Below are positions 16,642 through 25,913 of a stretch of 34,577 nucleotides of DNA, piece by piece. The DNA comes from Bacteroidota bacterium. Its GTDB lineage: Bacteria > Bacteroidota > Bacteroidia > UKL13-3. The notes beneath the pieces are model-generated. The model made no database searches, was not told the DNA's origin, and worked only from the letters and a program-made list of their open reading frames with translations. Location: positions 1-34,577 of the forward strand of contig CANLLM010000019.1 of the NCBI GenBank assembly GCA_947491825.1, written 5' to 3'. Made by a program: the position numbers and the translations under genes. The stretch's first letter is position 1; each line of letters begins with the position of its first letter.

Positions 16642-18669
16642 TTAACGCAACAATCGCAGCAATGCAATCTCGGTAAAAAGAAACAATATTGCTATGATTA
16701 TAAACCACCGCCACAATTGTTTACCACTCAACTCACTGCTTATTTGCGCTCCCAATACCTGAGCATCAGCCGTATTTACAGTTACTTTATTAAATGTTTC
16801 GGTTTGTGCAGCAATAGCATCCGCGCTTAAAAAATTCATACTGCTTTCCGTACGGTTGTTATTAAATGCCAAAACGGAAAGTACACCGCTGCCACCTTTT
16901 TCTGTAACCTTAAACCAACCCGGACTATTAATGGCTTCGGTTTGAATTACTTTTTGGCCTTGGTATAATGTGGCTTCGGTAATCAACTCTTGCTTTGCTC
17001 CTTTTATAACAATTAGTTTTTGTGTAACTGATTTTTCGGTAGGTAAAAAAGCTTGTTTATTTTGTTTTATAACATAATAAATGGGGTTATTTTTTTTAGC
17101 ACCCAATGCCATGTTTAACATCATTGGAACAAACAAGCTATGTTGTTGCAGGTTACTGTAAGTTTCTTTTAATGGCACTGCCAACTGGTATACATTGCCT
17201 TTTTTTACTGCTGTTTGCCATAGCAAATCGTTGCCGTTATTTAAAGTTATAACAGCCTTACCGCGAGTTTTACTTTGTTTTTGTATAGGGTAATGAATAC
17301 TAACAACAGGATAATCGGTATAAGCAGTGCGCTGTTTAAACACATCCTTAAACAATATATGTTGGCTATTAACCGAGTTGACCTTTAAAGATTGCTTAAT
17401 AGCATTTCCGTAAACGGGTAAACCATTGTCAGCCCCAAAAGCATTTATTGCCATACTATTCTCTGAAGAAGGAATAATCAATACTTGCCCACCTTGCTCC
17501 AGATAGTTATTCAATTCGGTGCTTAAGCCGCTAGACCAATCAATAGGTTCATCAACAATAATTAAATTGTATTTGATAAAATCTTGGTAATTAATATTAC
17601 CAAAAGTACTTGGGGTTAACGCGTAGTTGGCATCATTTGCATAAACTGCATTTATAAATTTATTGGGACCCTTTCCAATGTGTAAAATATAATGTTTGGA
17701 TGTTGGCTTAAAAGCAAAATACAACTTATCATCAAAAGTAATTGGGTAATCTGTTATGCTTGCTTCGCCCTCCTGCCAAGTATCTCCGCTTTGCGTAACA
17801 GCAGCATCTGCCACTATAGATTCTTCTGCGGCTAAGTTTACATTTATAAGTGCCTTTTGAACCTTGTTTAAAGTTACTTTAACTACCAAACCCGCTACCT
17901 CTGTTTGACCATGATTGGTTAATTTTATTTGAAGATTAACAGGTTCGTTGGCCTTAATAAATGGCGTGTTGATGTAAACAGAATCAATACTGATGTTTTG
18001 CGCCAACTTATTTTCTAAAGGAATAAAGTTGTGGTTAATGGCACTATCGAGTGTTATTCCACTTAATTTAAATTGTGTTTGCTGAAAATCACCGATGATA
18101 TAAGAATGAAAATAACTATTTCCTTCAACCCAAAATGCGGTGTTTTGTTTGGCCCAAATATCCAATATATTGGCACTTGCTGGGGTGGGTTCAATATTGT
18201 CAATTCTTGCTAAAGCCTCTGTTTTATTAACTACACGTTGCTCGCTACCACTTAAATCATTAGTTAAAACTTGAAACTTATCATGGTTATCATAGGCATT
18301 TACGATGGCGCGTGCTTTGTTTTTTGCCATTTCAAATAACGCCCCGTCAGTTCCTTGGGCATTCATACTAAAACTATTATCAACAAAAACACTTACTACA
18401 TTACTACCACCTGTTTTACTATTTTGCACAAGCGGAACAAACGGTTGTGAAAAAGCCAAAACCATTGCTGATACTGCTAAAATACGACACAACAATACCA
18501 ATAAATCTTTCAGCTTTTGTTTCGATTTATTTTGCTCTTGCAATTGTTGCAAAAAACGAATGTCGCTAAACACTATTTTTTTATAGCGCCTAAAATGAAA
18601 TAAATGTATAATAATGGGGATGCTGATAGCAGCTAATGCCCACAAAAACCAAGGATATACAAATTGCAT
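16642..18669 (-). CDS. BatA-domain / vWA membrane protein
   Basis: 675 residues. The N-terminus MQFVYPWFLWALAAISIPIII leads into HLFHFRRYKKIVFSDIRFL, the BatA (aerotolerance) N-terminal domain, with a second helix at about 60-80. A von Willebrand A-like domain follows with the metal-site motif VFVDNSFSM (DxSxS). A large periplasmic beta-rich part comes next, and a final membrane helix at the very C-terminus (WFIIIAILFLFTEIALL). Such proteins are common in Bacteroidota, often near MoxR/Bat genes, but no moxR or batB is present here. Function is unclear; a role in envelope stress or complex assembly is inference. Confidence 0.9.
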   Translation of the reverse strand: MQFVYPWFLWALAAISIPIIIHLFHFRRYKKIVFSDIRFLQQLQEQNKSKQKLKDLLVLLCRILAVSAMVLAFSQPFVPLVQNSKTGGSNVVSVFVDNSFSMNAQGTDGALFEMAKNKARAIVNAYDNHDKFQVLTNDLSGSEQRVVNKTEALARIDNIEPTPASANILDIWAKQNTAFWVEGNSYFHSYIIGDFQQTQFKLSGITLDSAINHNFIPLENKLAQNISIDSVYINTPFIKANEPVNLQIKLTNHGQTEVAGLVVKVTLNKVQKALINVNLAAEESIVADAAVTQSGDTWQEGEASITDYPITFDDKLYFAFKPTSKHYILHIGKGPNKFINAVYANDANYALTPSTFGNINYQDFIKYNLIIVDEPIDWSSGLSTELNNYLEQGGQVLIIPSSENSMAINAFGADNGLPVYGNAIKQSLKVNSVNSQHILFKDVFKQRTAYTDYPVVSIHYPIQKQSKTRGKAVITLNNGNDLLWQTAVKKGNVYQLAVPLKETYSNLQQHSLFVPMMLNMALGAKKNNPIYYVIKQNKQAFLPTEKSVTQKLIVIKGAKQELITEATLYQGQKVIQTEAINSPGWFKVTEKGGSGVLSVLAFNNNRTESSMNFLSADAIAAQTETFNKVTVNTADAQVLGAQISSELSGKQLWRWFIIIAILFLFTEIALLRLLR

Positions 18670-18740
18670 GTGATATAAATATAAATAGTTTGGCTAAGTA
18701 TGGAATTAATTTAATCTACTAGCAAACCATTAAACTAATA

Positions 18741-19046
18741 CTAAAAAGTAAGTTCAAGGTCGGTAAGTGTTTGGTTGTTTTGCACATGCTGCTCAACAAT
18801 GCGTTCAACATCGTTTATCGTTACATGCCCATAAAATGTACCTTCTGGATAAATAACCAAAGCAGGTCCGTTTCCGCAAGCATCTAAACAACCAGAGCGT
18901 TGCGCGCGCACTTTACCTTGTAGGCCTTTATCGCGCAATACCTCTTTAAATTTGTTAACTAATTCCATTCCTCTGGCTTCACCACAACATGCCTTTCCTT
19001 CGGCCTTTTGGTTGGTGCAAATAAAAATATGTTTATCGTATCTCAT
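18741..19046 (-). CDS. thioredoxin-like [2Fe-2S] ferredoxin
   Basis: About 101 residues. It begins MRYDKHIFICTNQ, and the cysteines needed for a [2Fe-2S] cluster are in ICTN, KACCGE and GCLDACGNGP, the pattern of the thioredoxin-like ferredoxin family. The end GTFYGHVTINDVERIVEQH is also typical. Cytoplasmic electron carrier with unknown partners. The frame could begin at TTG 19055, but ATG at 19046 matches the family. Divergent from terC (start 19094), leaving 47 bp between, and upstream of the BatA gene by 71 bp. Confidence 0.92.
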   Translation of the reverse strand: MRYDKHIFICTNQKAEGKACCGEARGMELVNKFKEVLRDKGLQGKVRAQRSGCLDACGNGPALVIYPEGTFYGHVTINDVERIVEQHVQNNQTLTDLELTF

Positions 19047-19093
19047 GTGGCACAAATGTGGGTATTTTTTTTAATATATTTGTCGCAACAATT

Positions 19094-19843
19094 ATGGATA
19101 TAATTACCCTTTTTTCTAAACCAGAAGCTTGGCTTTCTTTAATAACGTTATCCGTTATGGAGATTGTTTTAGGCATTGATAATGTGATTTTTATATCACT
19201 TGTTACTGGAAAACTACCTCCTGAAAACCAAAATAAAGCACGAAGATTAGGACTGTTTTTAGCGTTATTTATCCGTTTGGTATTACTTTCATTTATAAGC
19301 TATATTGTTAATGAAATGACAGAAACACTCTTTGAAGTGTTTGGTCATGGACTGAGTTGGAGAGATCTTATTTTGTTGGCAGGTGGTTTATTTTTACTGT
19401 ATAAAAGTACTGTAGAAATTTATGAATTACTAGAAGCCGATCCTGAAGAACATAGTAAAAAAGTAAACCCTACTTTTTGGAATGTGGTTTTACAAGTAAT
19501 TATTATTGATATTGTTTTTTCGTTTGATTCGATTATTACCGCTGTAGGATTAGCTCAAGATTTACCCATCATGATTGCCGCTGTGGTAGTCTCTATGATT
19601 ATCATGTTGTTTTTCTCTGCAGCAATTGGCAAGTTTATTGATAAACACCCAAGTATAAAACTTTTGGCTTTGTCGTTTTTACTTACCATTGGTATTTTAT
19701 TGGTGGCAGAAAGTTTTGGACAACACGTTTCAAAAGGATACGTATATTTTGCCATGGCATTCTCTATTTTGGTGGAGCTGCTTAACATGCGAATGCGTAA
19801 AAAACCGAGCAAACCTGTTGAACTTAAGGATATTTACAAATAA
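19094..19843 (+). CDS. TerC family integral membrane protein
   Basis: About 249 residues with seven or so membrane helices. The TerC signature GIDNVIFISLV is near the N-terminus and the matching FSFDSIITAVG in the middle; the acidic residues in these helices are those thought to bind metal. Members help export Mn2+ or supply metal to exported enzymes, or act in tellurite resistance. No other ter genes are near, so a general metal role is more likely. A GTG at 19058 opens a longer frame, but ATG at 19094 (MDIITLFSKPEAW) is the typical start. A terminator follows. Confidence 0.93.
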   Translation: MDIITLFSKPEAWLSLITLSVMEIVLGIDNVIFISLVTGKLPPENQNKARRLGLFLALFIRLVLLSFISYIVNEMTETLFEVFGHGLSWRDLILLAGGLFLLYKSTVEIYELLEADPEEHSKKVNPTFWNVVLQVIIIDIVFSFDSIITAVGLAQDLPIMIAAVVVSMIIMLFFSAAIGKFIDKHPSIKLLALSFLLTIGILLVAESFGQHVSKGYVYFAMAFSILVELLNMRMRKKPSKPVELKDIYK

Positions 19844-19850
19844 CAAAACA

Positions 19851-19886
19851 AGGGAGTAAAGCTATTTTTTACTCCCTTCATTTTTT
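19851..19886 (+). terminator. rho-independent terminator after the TerC gene
   Basis: Stem AGGGAGTAAA (19851-19860) pairs with TTTACTCCCT (19868-19877) over a seven-base loop. T-rich sequence follows at 19881-19886. It lies between terC and lipB and ends 5 bp before the lipB ATG at 19891, so lipB must have a promoter inside this region or rely on read-through. Confidence 0.85.
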
Positions 19887-19890
19887 ATAC

Positions 19891-20592
19891 ATGAAAGCGG
19901 TAACTTTTATAGATTGGGGTAACATTGCTTACCAAGAAGCTTGGGATAAACAAGAAACTTTATTTAAACAGAAAGTAGATTGTAAGTTTGTAAACCGCAG
20001 TTTACCAGAAAGCGAACAAGTATTGCCACAAAACCATTTAATATTTTGTGAGCACCCACATGTATATACCTTAGGTAAAAGCGGTAGCGAAAATAACCTG
20101 TTAATTAATGAAGCGTTTTTACAAAAAATTGGTGCTACGTATGTTCCTATTAATCGTGGTGGCGATATTACTTACCATGGTCCGGGGCAATTGGTGGGCT
20201 ATCCAATTTTAGATTTAGAACAGTTTTTTACTGATATACATAAGTACCTACGTTTTTTAGAAGAATCTGTAATACTTACCCTAGCCGAATATGGCCTTAA
20301 AGGCGAGCGTTACGATGGCTTTACCGGAGTTTGGCTTGATGCTGCTGATCATTTTAAAGCGCGTAAAATTTGTGCTATGGGCGTGCGTTGTAGCCGTTGG
20401 GTAACCATGCATGGATTTGCATTTAACGTAAATACCAAACTCGATTATTTTAGTCACATAGTGCCCTGCGGGATTGATGACAAGCAAGTGACTTCATTAC
20501 AAAAAGAGTTAGGGCGTGAAGTTGATATAGCGGAAGTAAAAATCAAACTAAAAAAACACATCGCACAATTGTTTGATATGCAGTTGCAATAA
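19891..20592 (+). CDS. lipB: octanoyltransferase LipB
   Basis: Transfers the octanoyl group from acyl carrier protein to lipoate-dependent enzymes in the cytoplasm; LipA would complete lipoylation and is not in this window. 233 residues. The signature RGGDITYHGPGQLVGYPILDL is plain. The catalytic Lys is in ARKICAMGVR (about residue 157) and the acyl-accepting Cys in VPCGID (about 192). ATG at 19891. Its stop is 2 bp from the stop of the opposing GSCFA gene. Confidence 0.97.
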   Translation: MKAVTFIDWGNIAYQEAWDKQETLFKQKVDCKFVNRSLPESEQVLPQNHLIFCEHPHVYTLGKSGSENNLLINEAFLQKIGATYVPINRGGDITYHGPGQLVGYPILDLEQFFTDIHKYLRFLEESVILTLAEYGLKGERYDGFTGVWLDAADHFKARKICAMGVRCSRWVTMHGFAFNVNTKLDYFSHIVPCGIDDKQVTSLQKELGREVDIAEVKIKLKKHIAQLFDMQLQ

Positions 20593-20594
20593 AC

Positions 20595-21533
20595 TTATTT
20601 ACTTGTAAGGTAGGTTAATTTAAATCGTATTTCTTCATCTTTTAGTGCCTTAATAAACTTATCATGCACTATTGTTCCCTCATGCATAACGCGGTGATTT
20701 CTCATGGCATTAAGGGCTTTTACATCAACCAAAAATTGTTGGGTTAACTCATCAAAACAAGTTACAGCCAATTGTTGCCAAACGTATTCAATGGCCTGTG
20801 CTGTTGGGTGTATAAGATCAGTTTCGTAAAAACGATAATCGCGCAATTCATCAACCACAATCTCGTAGGCCGGAAAATAATAGGCATTGCTTTGCTGTTT
20901 GCACAACTCATAAATAGCTTGTAATAAAATACCTTTACTTACATTATTTTCAAACAAGCCATCTTTAACATGCCTAACCGGACTAACCGTAAGCACAAAT
21001 TGAACATGAGGTAAACCCGTCATTACATCCTGCCAGCACCTCAATATTTCATTTACAGTTAACAATCGTTTATTAAAATTTTGTTGTGGATGTTTGTGAC
21101 AATTGGCTGTTATAAAACCAGGAATATCTTTTAACTCATACACAAATGCAGAGCCAAATGTGACGTATACAATGGTATTTGGTTGATGTATAAATGCATG
21201 TGATTCTTGCACAACAGCATTTATTTTCTGAAGCAAATCGTTTTTATTGGAGGTGCTAAACACAGAATGATGTTGCCAAGTATGATATATACCCTGATGA
21301 AACACCACATCATTTTCTGTATATGTTTTACCCTTAAACGATGCTAAAAGTTGCTGTGCAATACTTATTGGATTATACACTACACCATAAGGTTGAGCTA
21401 ACACATGGAATTGATGTTGCTTTAACAAGTCACTAATATTATCAGCAAAACAAGAACCTGTAAGCAACATTGGTTGTTTGTAGTTAAACCTTTGGTTGGG
21501 TGATTTAGGTGTAAACTTTAATTTAAAATCCAT
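20595..21533 (-). CDS. GSCFA domain protein
   Basis: About 312 residues, named for the motif it carries: MLLTGSCFADNI near the N-terminus. This is the block I nucleophile position of an SGNH/GDSL-like hydrolase fold. A later TDLIHPTAQAIEYVW gives the Asp-x-x-His block. The family is widespread in Bacteroidota and alphaproteobacteria; an esterase or glycan-modifying activity is expected, but the substrate is unproven. No signal peptide, so cytoplasmic. ATG at 21533 (MDFKLKFTP) is preferred over 21551. The upstream spacer is the hairpin-rich repeat region. Confidence 0.9.
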   Translation of the reverse strand: MDFKLKFTPKSPNQRFNYKQPMLLTGSCFADNISDLLKQHQFHVLAQPYGVVYNPISIAQQLLASFKGKTYTENDVVFHQGIYHTWQHHSVFSTSNKNDLLQKINAVVQESHAFIHQPNTIVYVTFGSAFVYELKDIPGFITANCHKHPQQNFNKRLLTVNEILRCWQDVMTGLPHVQFVLTVSPVRHVKDGLFENNVSKGILLQAIYELCKQQSNAYYFPAYEIVVDELRDYRFYETDLIHPTAQAIEYVWQQLAVTCFDELTQQFLVDVKALNAMRNHRVMHEGTIVHDKFIKALKDEEIRFKLTYLTSK

Positions 21534-21577
21534 CGCCTGCAAGTTAATCATTTGCAGTCATCAAAAAATATGGTTTG

Positions 21578-21856
21578 GGGTTGATCGCACATTCAACCCA
21601 TTCAGGGTTGGTTTGTTTTTTGTTCATCATCGCCATCCACGAAATGCATTCGCGGTTATTCACGTTCAACCCTTTCAGGGTTGCCATGTTGAATCAACCC
21701 AAACAAGTCCATAGGACTTGAACATGAATAACCGAGGGTGAAACCCGAGGCTAAAACTATCGCTATAAAAACAACTCCCGATGAGTTGAATGTGATTTTT
21801 AATCTCAATTTTCACGTTCAACCCTTTCAGGCTTGCCATGTTCAATCAACCCAAAC
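21578..21856. repeat. hairpin-rich intergenic repeat cluster
   Basis: The spacer 21534-22048 has no gene. It holds six short inverted repeats: CAACCC..GGGTTG at 21594-21610; CAACCCT/AGGGTTG at 21667-21683 (3-base loop); CAAGTCC/GGACTTG at 21704-21720 (loop ATA); GGGT/ACCC with outer CC/GG at 21732-21750; CAACTC/GAGTTG at 21772-21788; and a mismatched copy at 21819-21835. A 44-bp direct repeat (21661-21704 and 21813-21856) differs at two bases. The word CAACCC or GGGTTG recurs eight times. It looks like an intergenic repeat family of Bacteroidota genomes; the +-strand frame across it (21496-21714) looks spurious. Confidence 0.8.
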
Positions 21857-22048
21857 GAACTCGAACATCTGTAACATCAAACCATGAACACCAAACCAAT
21901 CAACTAATCACCCAATAACAAGTCAACTTAAAACCATGTACATATCATGTTTACAACTATTAAAGGCTGTAAACAATGCATTAACAAATATTTCATTAAT
22001 TCGAACCTTGATAATTGCTAATATCTATTAACCTTAATTGAACTTGCC

Positions 22049-23383
22049 ATGGCCAAGAAAGCATCAGAGAAAAAAATATTTGTTCTAGACACCTCCGTTA
22101 TTTTATACGATCACAAATGCATTAATAATTTTCAGGAACATGATGTAGCCATACCTATAACTGTTCTTGAAGAATTAGACAACTTTAAAAAAGGAAACGA
22201 TACCATTAATTACGAAGCACGTGAGTTTATTCGATACCTAGATAAGCTTTCGGGAGAATATACTTTGACTGAATGGATTCCAATCAACGGGCGAGGAAGA
22301 GGAAAATTACGTGTGCAGTTTAAAGAAAAAGCAACCATTGATGCCATGGTAGTTTTTGGAGATAGAAAAGCTGATCATAAGATATTAAATGCAGCCATGG
22401 CTATTAGTGAAGAATACCCTTCGCGAAAAGTAATTATGGTTACAAAGGATGTAAACTTAAGGCTTAAAGCAAAATCATTAAACATTAATGCTGAAGACTA
22501 CGAGACTGGTAAAATTAAAAATCTTGATACCTTACACACTGGAATTTCAAACATTGAAGGTGTTAAACAATCGGTTATTGATTTGATTTATGCTGATGGT
22601 TTTGTAAGCTATGATTTATTGTTTAATAAGCGGCCTAAAGCCAACCATTATTTTGTTTTAAAGAACAATAAAACCAGTGTATTGTGTTTTTACAACCAAC
22701 AAAACGAAAGCATTGAACGTATTGATAAACGAACTGCACACGGCATTAAACCGCGTAACGCAGAACAAACATTTGCCATGCATGCGGTACTTAATCCTAA
22801 TGTGTCTCTGGTAAGCATACAAGGTGTAGCTGGCACAGGTAAAACACTTTTAGCACTCGCAGCTGCATTGGAACAACGCCATAAGTTCCGCCAAATTTAT
22901 TTAGCACGACCAATTGTGCCGCTTGGAAATAAAGATATTGGATATTTACCAGGTGATATTAAAAGTAAGATCAATCCGTATATGGAACCCCTTTGGGATA
23001 ACCTTAAGCTGATACAAAACCAATGGAAAGAAACTGACAAGGAATACCAAAAAATTACGGAAATGGTTACTCAAGAAAAATTGGTCGTTACGCCATTGGC
23101 CTACATTAGAGGCAGAAGTTTATCTAACATATTATTTATCATAGACGAAGCCCAAAATCTAACCCCACTTGAGGTTAAAACTATTATTACACGGGCAGGT
23201 GAAGGCAGTAAAATAGTTTTTACAGGTGATGTTTTTCAGATAGATACTCCGTATCTTGACGCACAATCCAACGGATTAAGTTATTTGATTGACCGTATAC
23301 GTGATAACCCTATTTATGCGCATATAACACTTGAAAAAGGTGAACGAAGTGAACTTGCTAACGTAGCCAATTTGATGTTGTAA
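22049..23383 (+). CDS. PIN-PhoH fusion (PhoH2-type RNA helicase/nuclease)
   Basis: 444 residues, cytoplasmic. The N-terminal PIN nuclease domain (about 8-150) has VLDTSVILYD, VLEELDNF, the DRKADHKIL acidic residue and VTKDVNLRLKA, so the four acidic residues of an active PIN nuclease seem present. The C-terminal PhoH ATPase has Walker A IQGVAGTGKTLLALA (about 259) and Walker B IIDEAQNLTPLE (about 365), with FTGD as sensor. PhoH2 proteins in other bacteria unwind and cut RNA. ATG at 22049. No antitoxin-like gene precedes it; the 500-bp repeat spacer does. A terminator ends the transcript. Confidence 0.94.
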   Translation: MAKKASEKKIFVLDTSVILYDHKCINNFQEHDVAIPITVLEELDNFKKGNDTINYEAREFIRYLDKLSGEYTLTEWIPINGRGRGKLRVQFKEKATIDAMVVFGDRKADHKILNAAMAISEEYPSRKVIMVTKDVNLRLKAKSLNINAEDYETGKIKNLDTLHTGISNIEGVKQSVIDLIYADGFVSYDLLFNKRPKANHYFVLKNNKTSVLCFYNQQNESIERIDKRTAHGIKPRNAEQTFAMHAVLNPNVSLVSIQGVAGTGKTLLALAAALEQRHKFRQIYLARPIVPLGNKDIGYLPGDIKSKINPYMEPLWDNLKLIQNQWKETDKEYQKITEMVTQEKLVVTPLAYIRGRSLSNILFIIDEAQNLTPLEVKTIITRAGEGSKIVFTGDVFQIDTPYLDAQSNGLSYLIDRIRDNPIYAHITLEKGERSELANVANLML

Positions 23384-23392
23384 ATTACTAAT

Positions 23393-23422
23393 GAGGTGAT
23401 CGCAAGGTTGCCTCTTTTTTTT
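23393..23422 (+). terminator. rho-independent terminator with GCAA tetraloop
   Basis: GAGGTGATC (23393-23401) pairs with GGTTGCCTC (23406-23414) through nine pairs including three G-T wobbles. The loop is the GNRA tetraloop GCAA, followed by eight T (23415-23422). It ends phoH transcription and shows that a GTG at 23396 cannot be the start of the next gene. Confidence 0.9.
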
Positions 23423-23446
23423 ATAACCAAATATAACTTACTAAAC

Positions 23447-25909
23447 ATGCACGGATTAAGTACATATGAAGCAGAGCAATTATTAAATAAGTTTGGTTAT
23501 AACGAATTGCCTAACGCTAAGCCTAAAAACTTACTTCGCATTGCGTTGGAAGTAATTAAAGAGCCCATGTTTTTATTATTGTTGGCATGTGCCAGCATTT
23601 ATCTTTTGGTAGGCGACCATACAGAAGGCATCATCATGTTTATGTCTATTACACTTATTGTTTCTATTACATTTTATCAATACCGTAAAACAGAAAAAGC
23701 ACTCGAGGCATTAAAAAAACTGTCGTCACCTCGTGTATTGGTTAAACGTGATGGAGTAGACATAAGAATTGCGGGACGAGAGCTAGTGCCTGGTGATGTA
23801 ATGCTGGTTAACGAAGGAGATCGCATTGCTGCTGATGCGATTTTAATAAACAGTATAAACCTTAAGGTAGACGAATCGATACTTACAGGCGAATCCATTG
23901 CAATAGAAAAAGACCTGCAAACTGAGCAAGTAGAATTGTATGGTGGAACTTTGGCAGTGCAAGGAATAGGTACTGCAAAAGTTACACAAACAGGCATCAA
24001 TGCTAAAATTGGATCTATTGCAACTTCGCTAAAAAATATAGAAGATAACGAACCAAAATTACAACAGGAAATGAAAATCCTTATTCGTAATTTGGGTATT
24101 GGAGGTTTGGCTATAAGTATAGCAGTGGTGATGTTGTTTTATTATACGCGAGGTAATTTTGTACAATCGTTACTTACAGGTTTATCATCTGCCATGGCTA
24201 TTTTACCCGAAGAGTTTCCTGTTGTGCTCACCATTTTTATGGCACTAGGAGCATGGCGTATGTCTAAAAAAAATGTACTCACCCGTAAACCTTCGGCAAT
24301 AGAATCGTTGGGCTCGGCTACCATTTTATGTAGTGATAAAACAGGTACCATTACGCAGAATAAAATGGAAGTAAAAGCAATTTCCATTGATGGAATTATC
24401 ATTGATAATAAACAATTCTCTAAGCTGTCGCAATCAGCATTAAACCTTATTAAAACTGCAAATAACGCCACTTCTCCAGATTCTATTGATCCAATGGAGA
24501 AAGCGATTATACACTTATTTAACCAACATAATAAAGTATCAACTCAAGTACTTTTAAGAGAGTACCCGTTAACCAGAAAACTGTTAGCTATGACTAGGGT
24601 ATTGCAAACTGGAGAAGAAATTAGTATTGCCACTAAAGGAGCTCCCGAGGCTATTTTGCAATTGTGTAATTTGAATCAAGATGAAGTTAATCGCGAACTT
24701 GAATTGGTAAATGAAATGGCAAAACAAGGTTATCGCGTTTTGGGCGTAGCAAATGGCGAACATCTTACCGCTTTTTTACCTGAAACGCAGCACGAATTTA
24801 AATACAGTTATTGCGGGTTAATTGCATTTGAAGACCCCATCAGACCTGAAGTTCCGGAAGCTATAAAAGAATGCAATAAAGCAGGTATACAAGTAATGAT
24901 GATAACAGGCGACTATCCTGCAACGGCTAAAAGCATTGCCCAACAAGCAGGACTCGAAGTTAAAGTATTGATTACTGGTGATGAAATTAACCAACTATCA
25001 GATGATGCCTTACAACAACATTTGAATCATGTTTCAGTAGTTGCTCGAGTTGTTCCTGAACAAAAGTTGCGCATCATTAAAGCCCTTCAAAAAAACGGTC
25101 ATATTGTAGCCATGACAGGTGATGGCGTAAATGATGCCCCTGCACTAAAAGCGGCAAACATTGGAATTGCCATGGGTAATAAAGGTACAGATGTGGCGCG
25201 TGAAGCGTCTGCCATTGTTTTATTAGATGACAACTTTGCGTCTATTGTTTCCGGTATACGTTTAGGAAGAAGAATATTTGATAACCTACAAAAAGCCATG
25301 TCGTATATTATGGCCATACACATGCCTATTATTGGCATGGCCTTGTTGCCTGCAATATTTACTAATATTCCAATACTCTTACTTCCTTTGCACATCATCT
25401 TTATGGAACTCATTATAGACCCAATTTGTTCTATTGCATTTGAATCAGAACAAGATGAAAAAGACATCATGTCGAGACCACCGCATCCTGTAAACGACCG
25501 TTTTTTTGGTAGCAAACAAATTGTTAGCAGCTCGTTGAGGGGCGTTTTATTATTTGTGGTGATATTGGTAGTTTATTTCATTTCCAACACATTAGGATAC
25601 CAAGAAAACGAAATTAGGGCCATCACTTTTACGGCATTAATCTTGGGTAATGTGGTAATGATATTAACTAACCTATCAAAAACCAGAAGTTTTATTGCGG
25701 TTATTTTAGAGAAGAACATAGCCACTTCTTTAATTATATCTTCAGCATTAACCCTTACTTCCCTGATCCTGTTTGTACCTGTTTTACAGGAATTATTTAA
25801 GGTACAAGCTCCTGATATAAAAGGATTTATAGCTCCAATCATTGGGGCAGGATCAATACTTGCTTTTTTTGAGCTAACAAAACAGATAACGCACAAAGTG
25901 AAAGAATAA
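23447..25909 (+). CDS. P-type cation-transporting ATPase
   Basis: About 820 residues in the inner membrane. It opens MHGLSTYEAEQLLNKFGYNEL, the cation-ATPase N-terminal domain. The A domain has ILTGESIAIEK (about 146). Helix M4 reads AILPEEFPVVLT, so the ion-binding motif is PEEFP where Ca2+ pumps usually have PEGLP. The phosphorylation site is LCSDKTGTITQNKME (Asp about 296), and the hinge is MTGDGVNDAPALKAANIGIAMG (about 558). The C-terminal helices end the protein. This is a P2-like pump; the ion is not clear (Ca2+, Mn2+ or Na+ are candidates). ATG 23447 is used because the earlier GTG 23396 lies in the terminator. Stop is 4 bp from the tonB stop. Confidence 0.93.
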   Translation: MHGLSTYEAEQLLNKFGYNELPNAKPKNLLRIALEVIKEPMFLLLLACASIYLLVGDHTEGIIMFMSITLIVSITFYQYRKTEKALEALKKLSSPRVLVKRDGVDIRIAGRELVPGDVMLVNEGDRIAADAILINSINLKVDESILTGESIAIEKDLQTEQVELYGGTLAVQGIGTAKVTQTGINAKIGSIATSLKNIEDNEPKLQQEMKILIRNLGIGGLAISIAVVMLFYYTRGNFVQSLLTGLSSAMAILPEEFPVVLTIFMALGAWRMSKKNVLTRKPSAIESLGSATILCSDKTGTITQNKMEVKAISIDGIIIDNKQFSKLSQSALNLIKTANNATSPDSIDPMEKAIIHLFNQHNKVSTQVLLREYPLTRKLLAMTRVLQTGEEISIATKGAPEAILQLCNLNQDEVNRELELVNEMAKQGYRVLGVANGEHLTAFLPETQHEFKYSYCGLIAFEDPIRPEVPEAIKECNKAGIQVMMITGDYPATAKSIAQQAGLEVKVLITGDEINQLSDDALQQHLNHVSVVARVVPEQKLRIIKALQKNGHIVAMTGDGVNDAPALKAANIGIAMGNKGTDVAREASAIVLLDDNFASIVSGIRLGRRIFDNLQKAMSYIMAIHMPIIGMALLPAIFTNIPILLLPLHIIFMELIIDPICSIAFESEQDEKDIMSRPPHPVNDRFFGSKQIVSSSLRGVLLFVVILVVYFISNTLGYQENEIRAITFTALILGNVVMILTNLSKTRSFIAVILEKNIATSLIISSALTLTSLILFVPVLQELFKVQAPDIKGFIAPIIGAGSILAFFELTKQITHKVKE

Positions 25910-25913
25910 GAAA

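Noticed and set aside
19075-19082. TATATTTG -7 box before terC
   Set aside because: A good -7 match but no TTG 19 bases upstream, so I did not list it as a promoter.
21661-21856. Possible CRISPR array from two 44-bp repeats
   Set aside because: Only two copies, no regular spacers, no cas genes, and many unrelated short hairpins in between.
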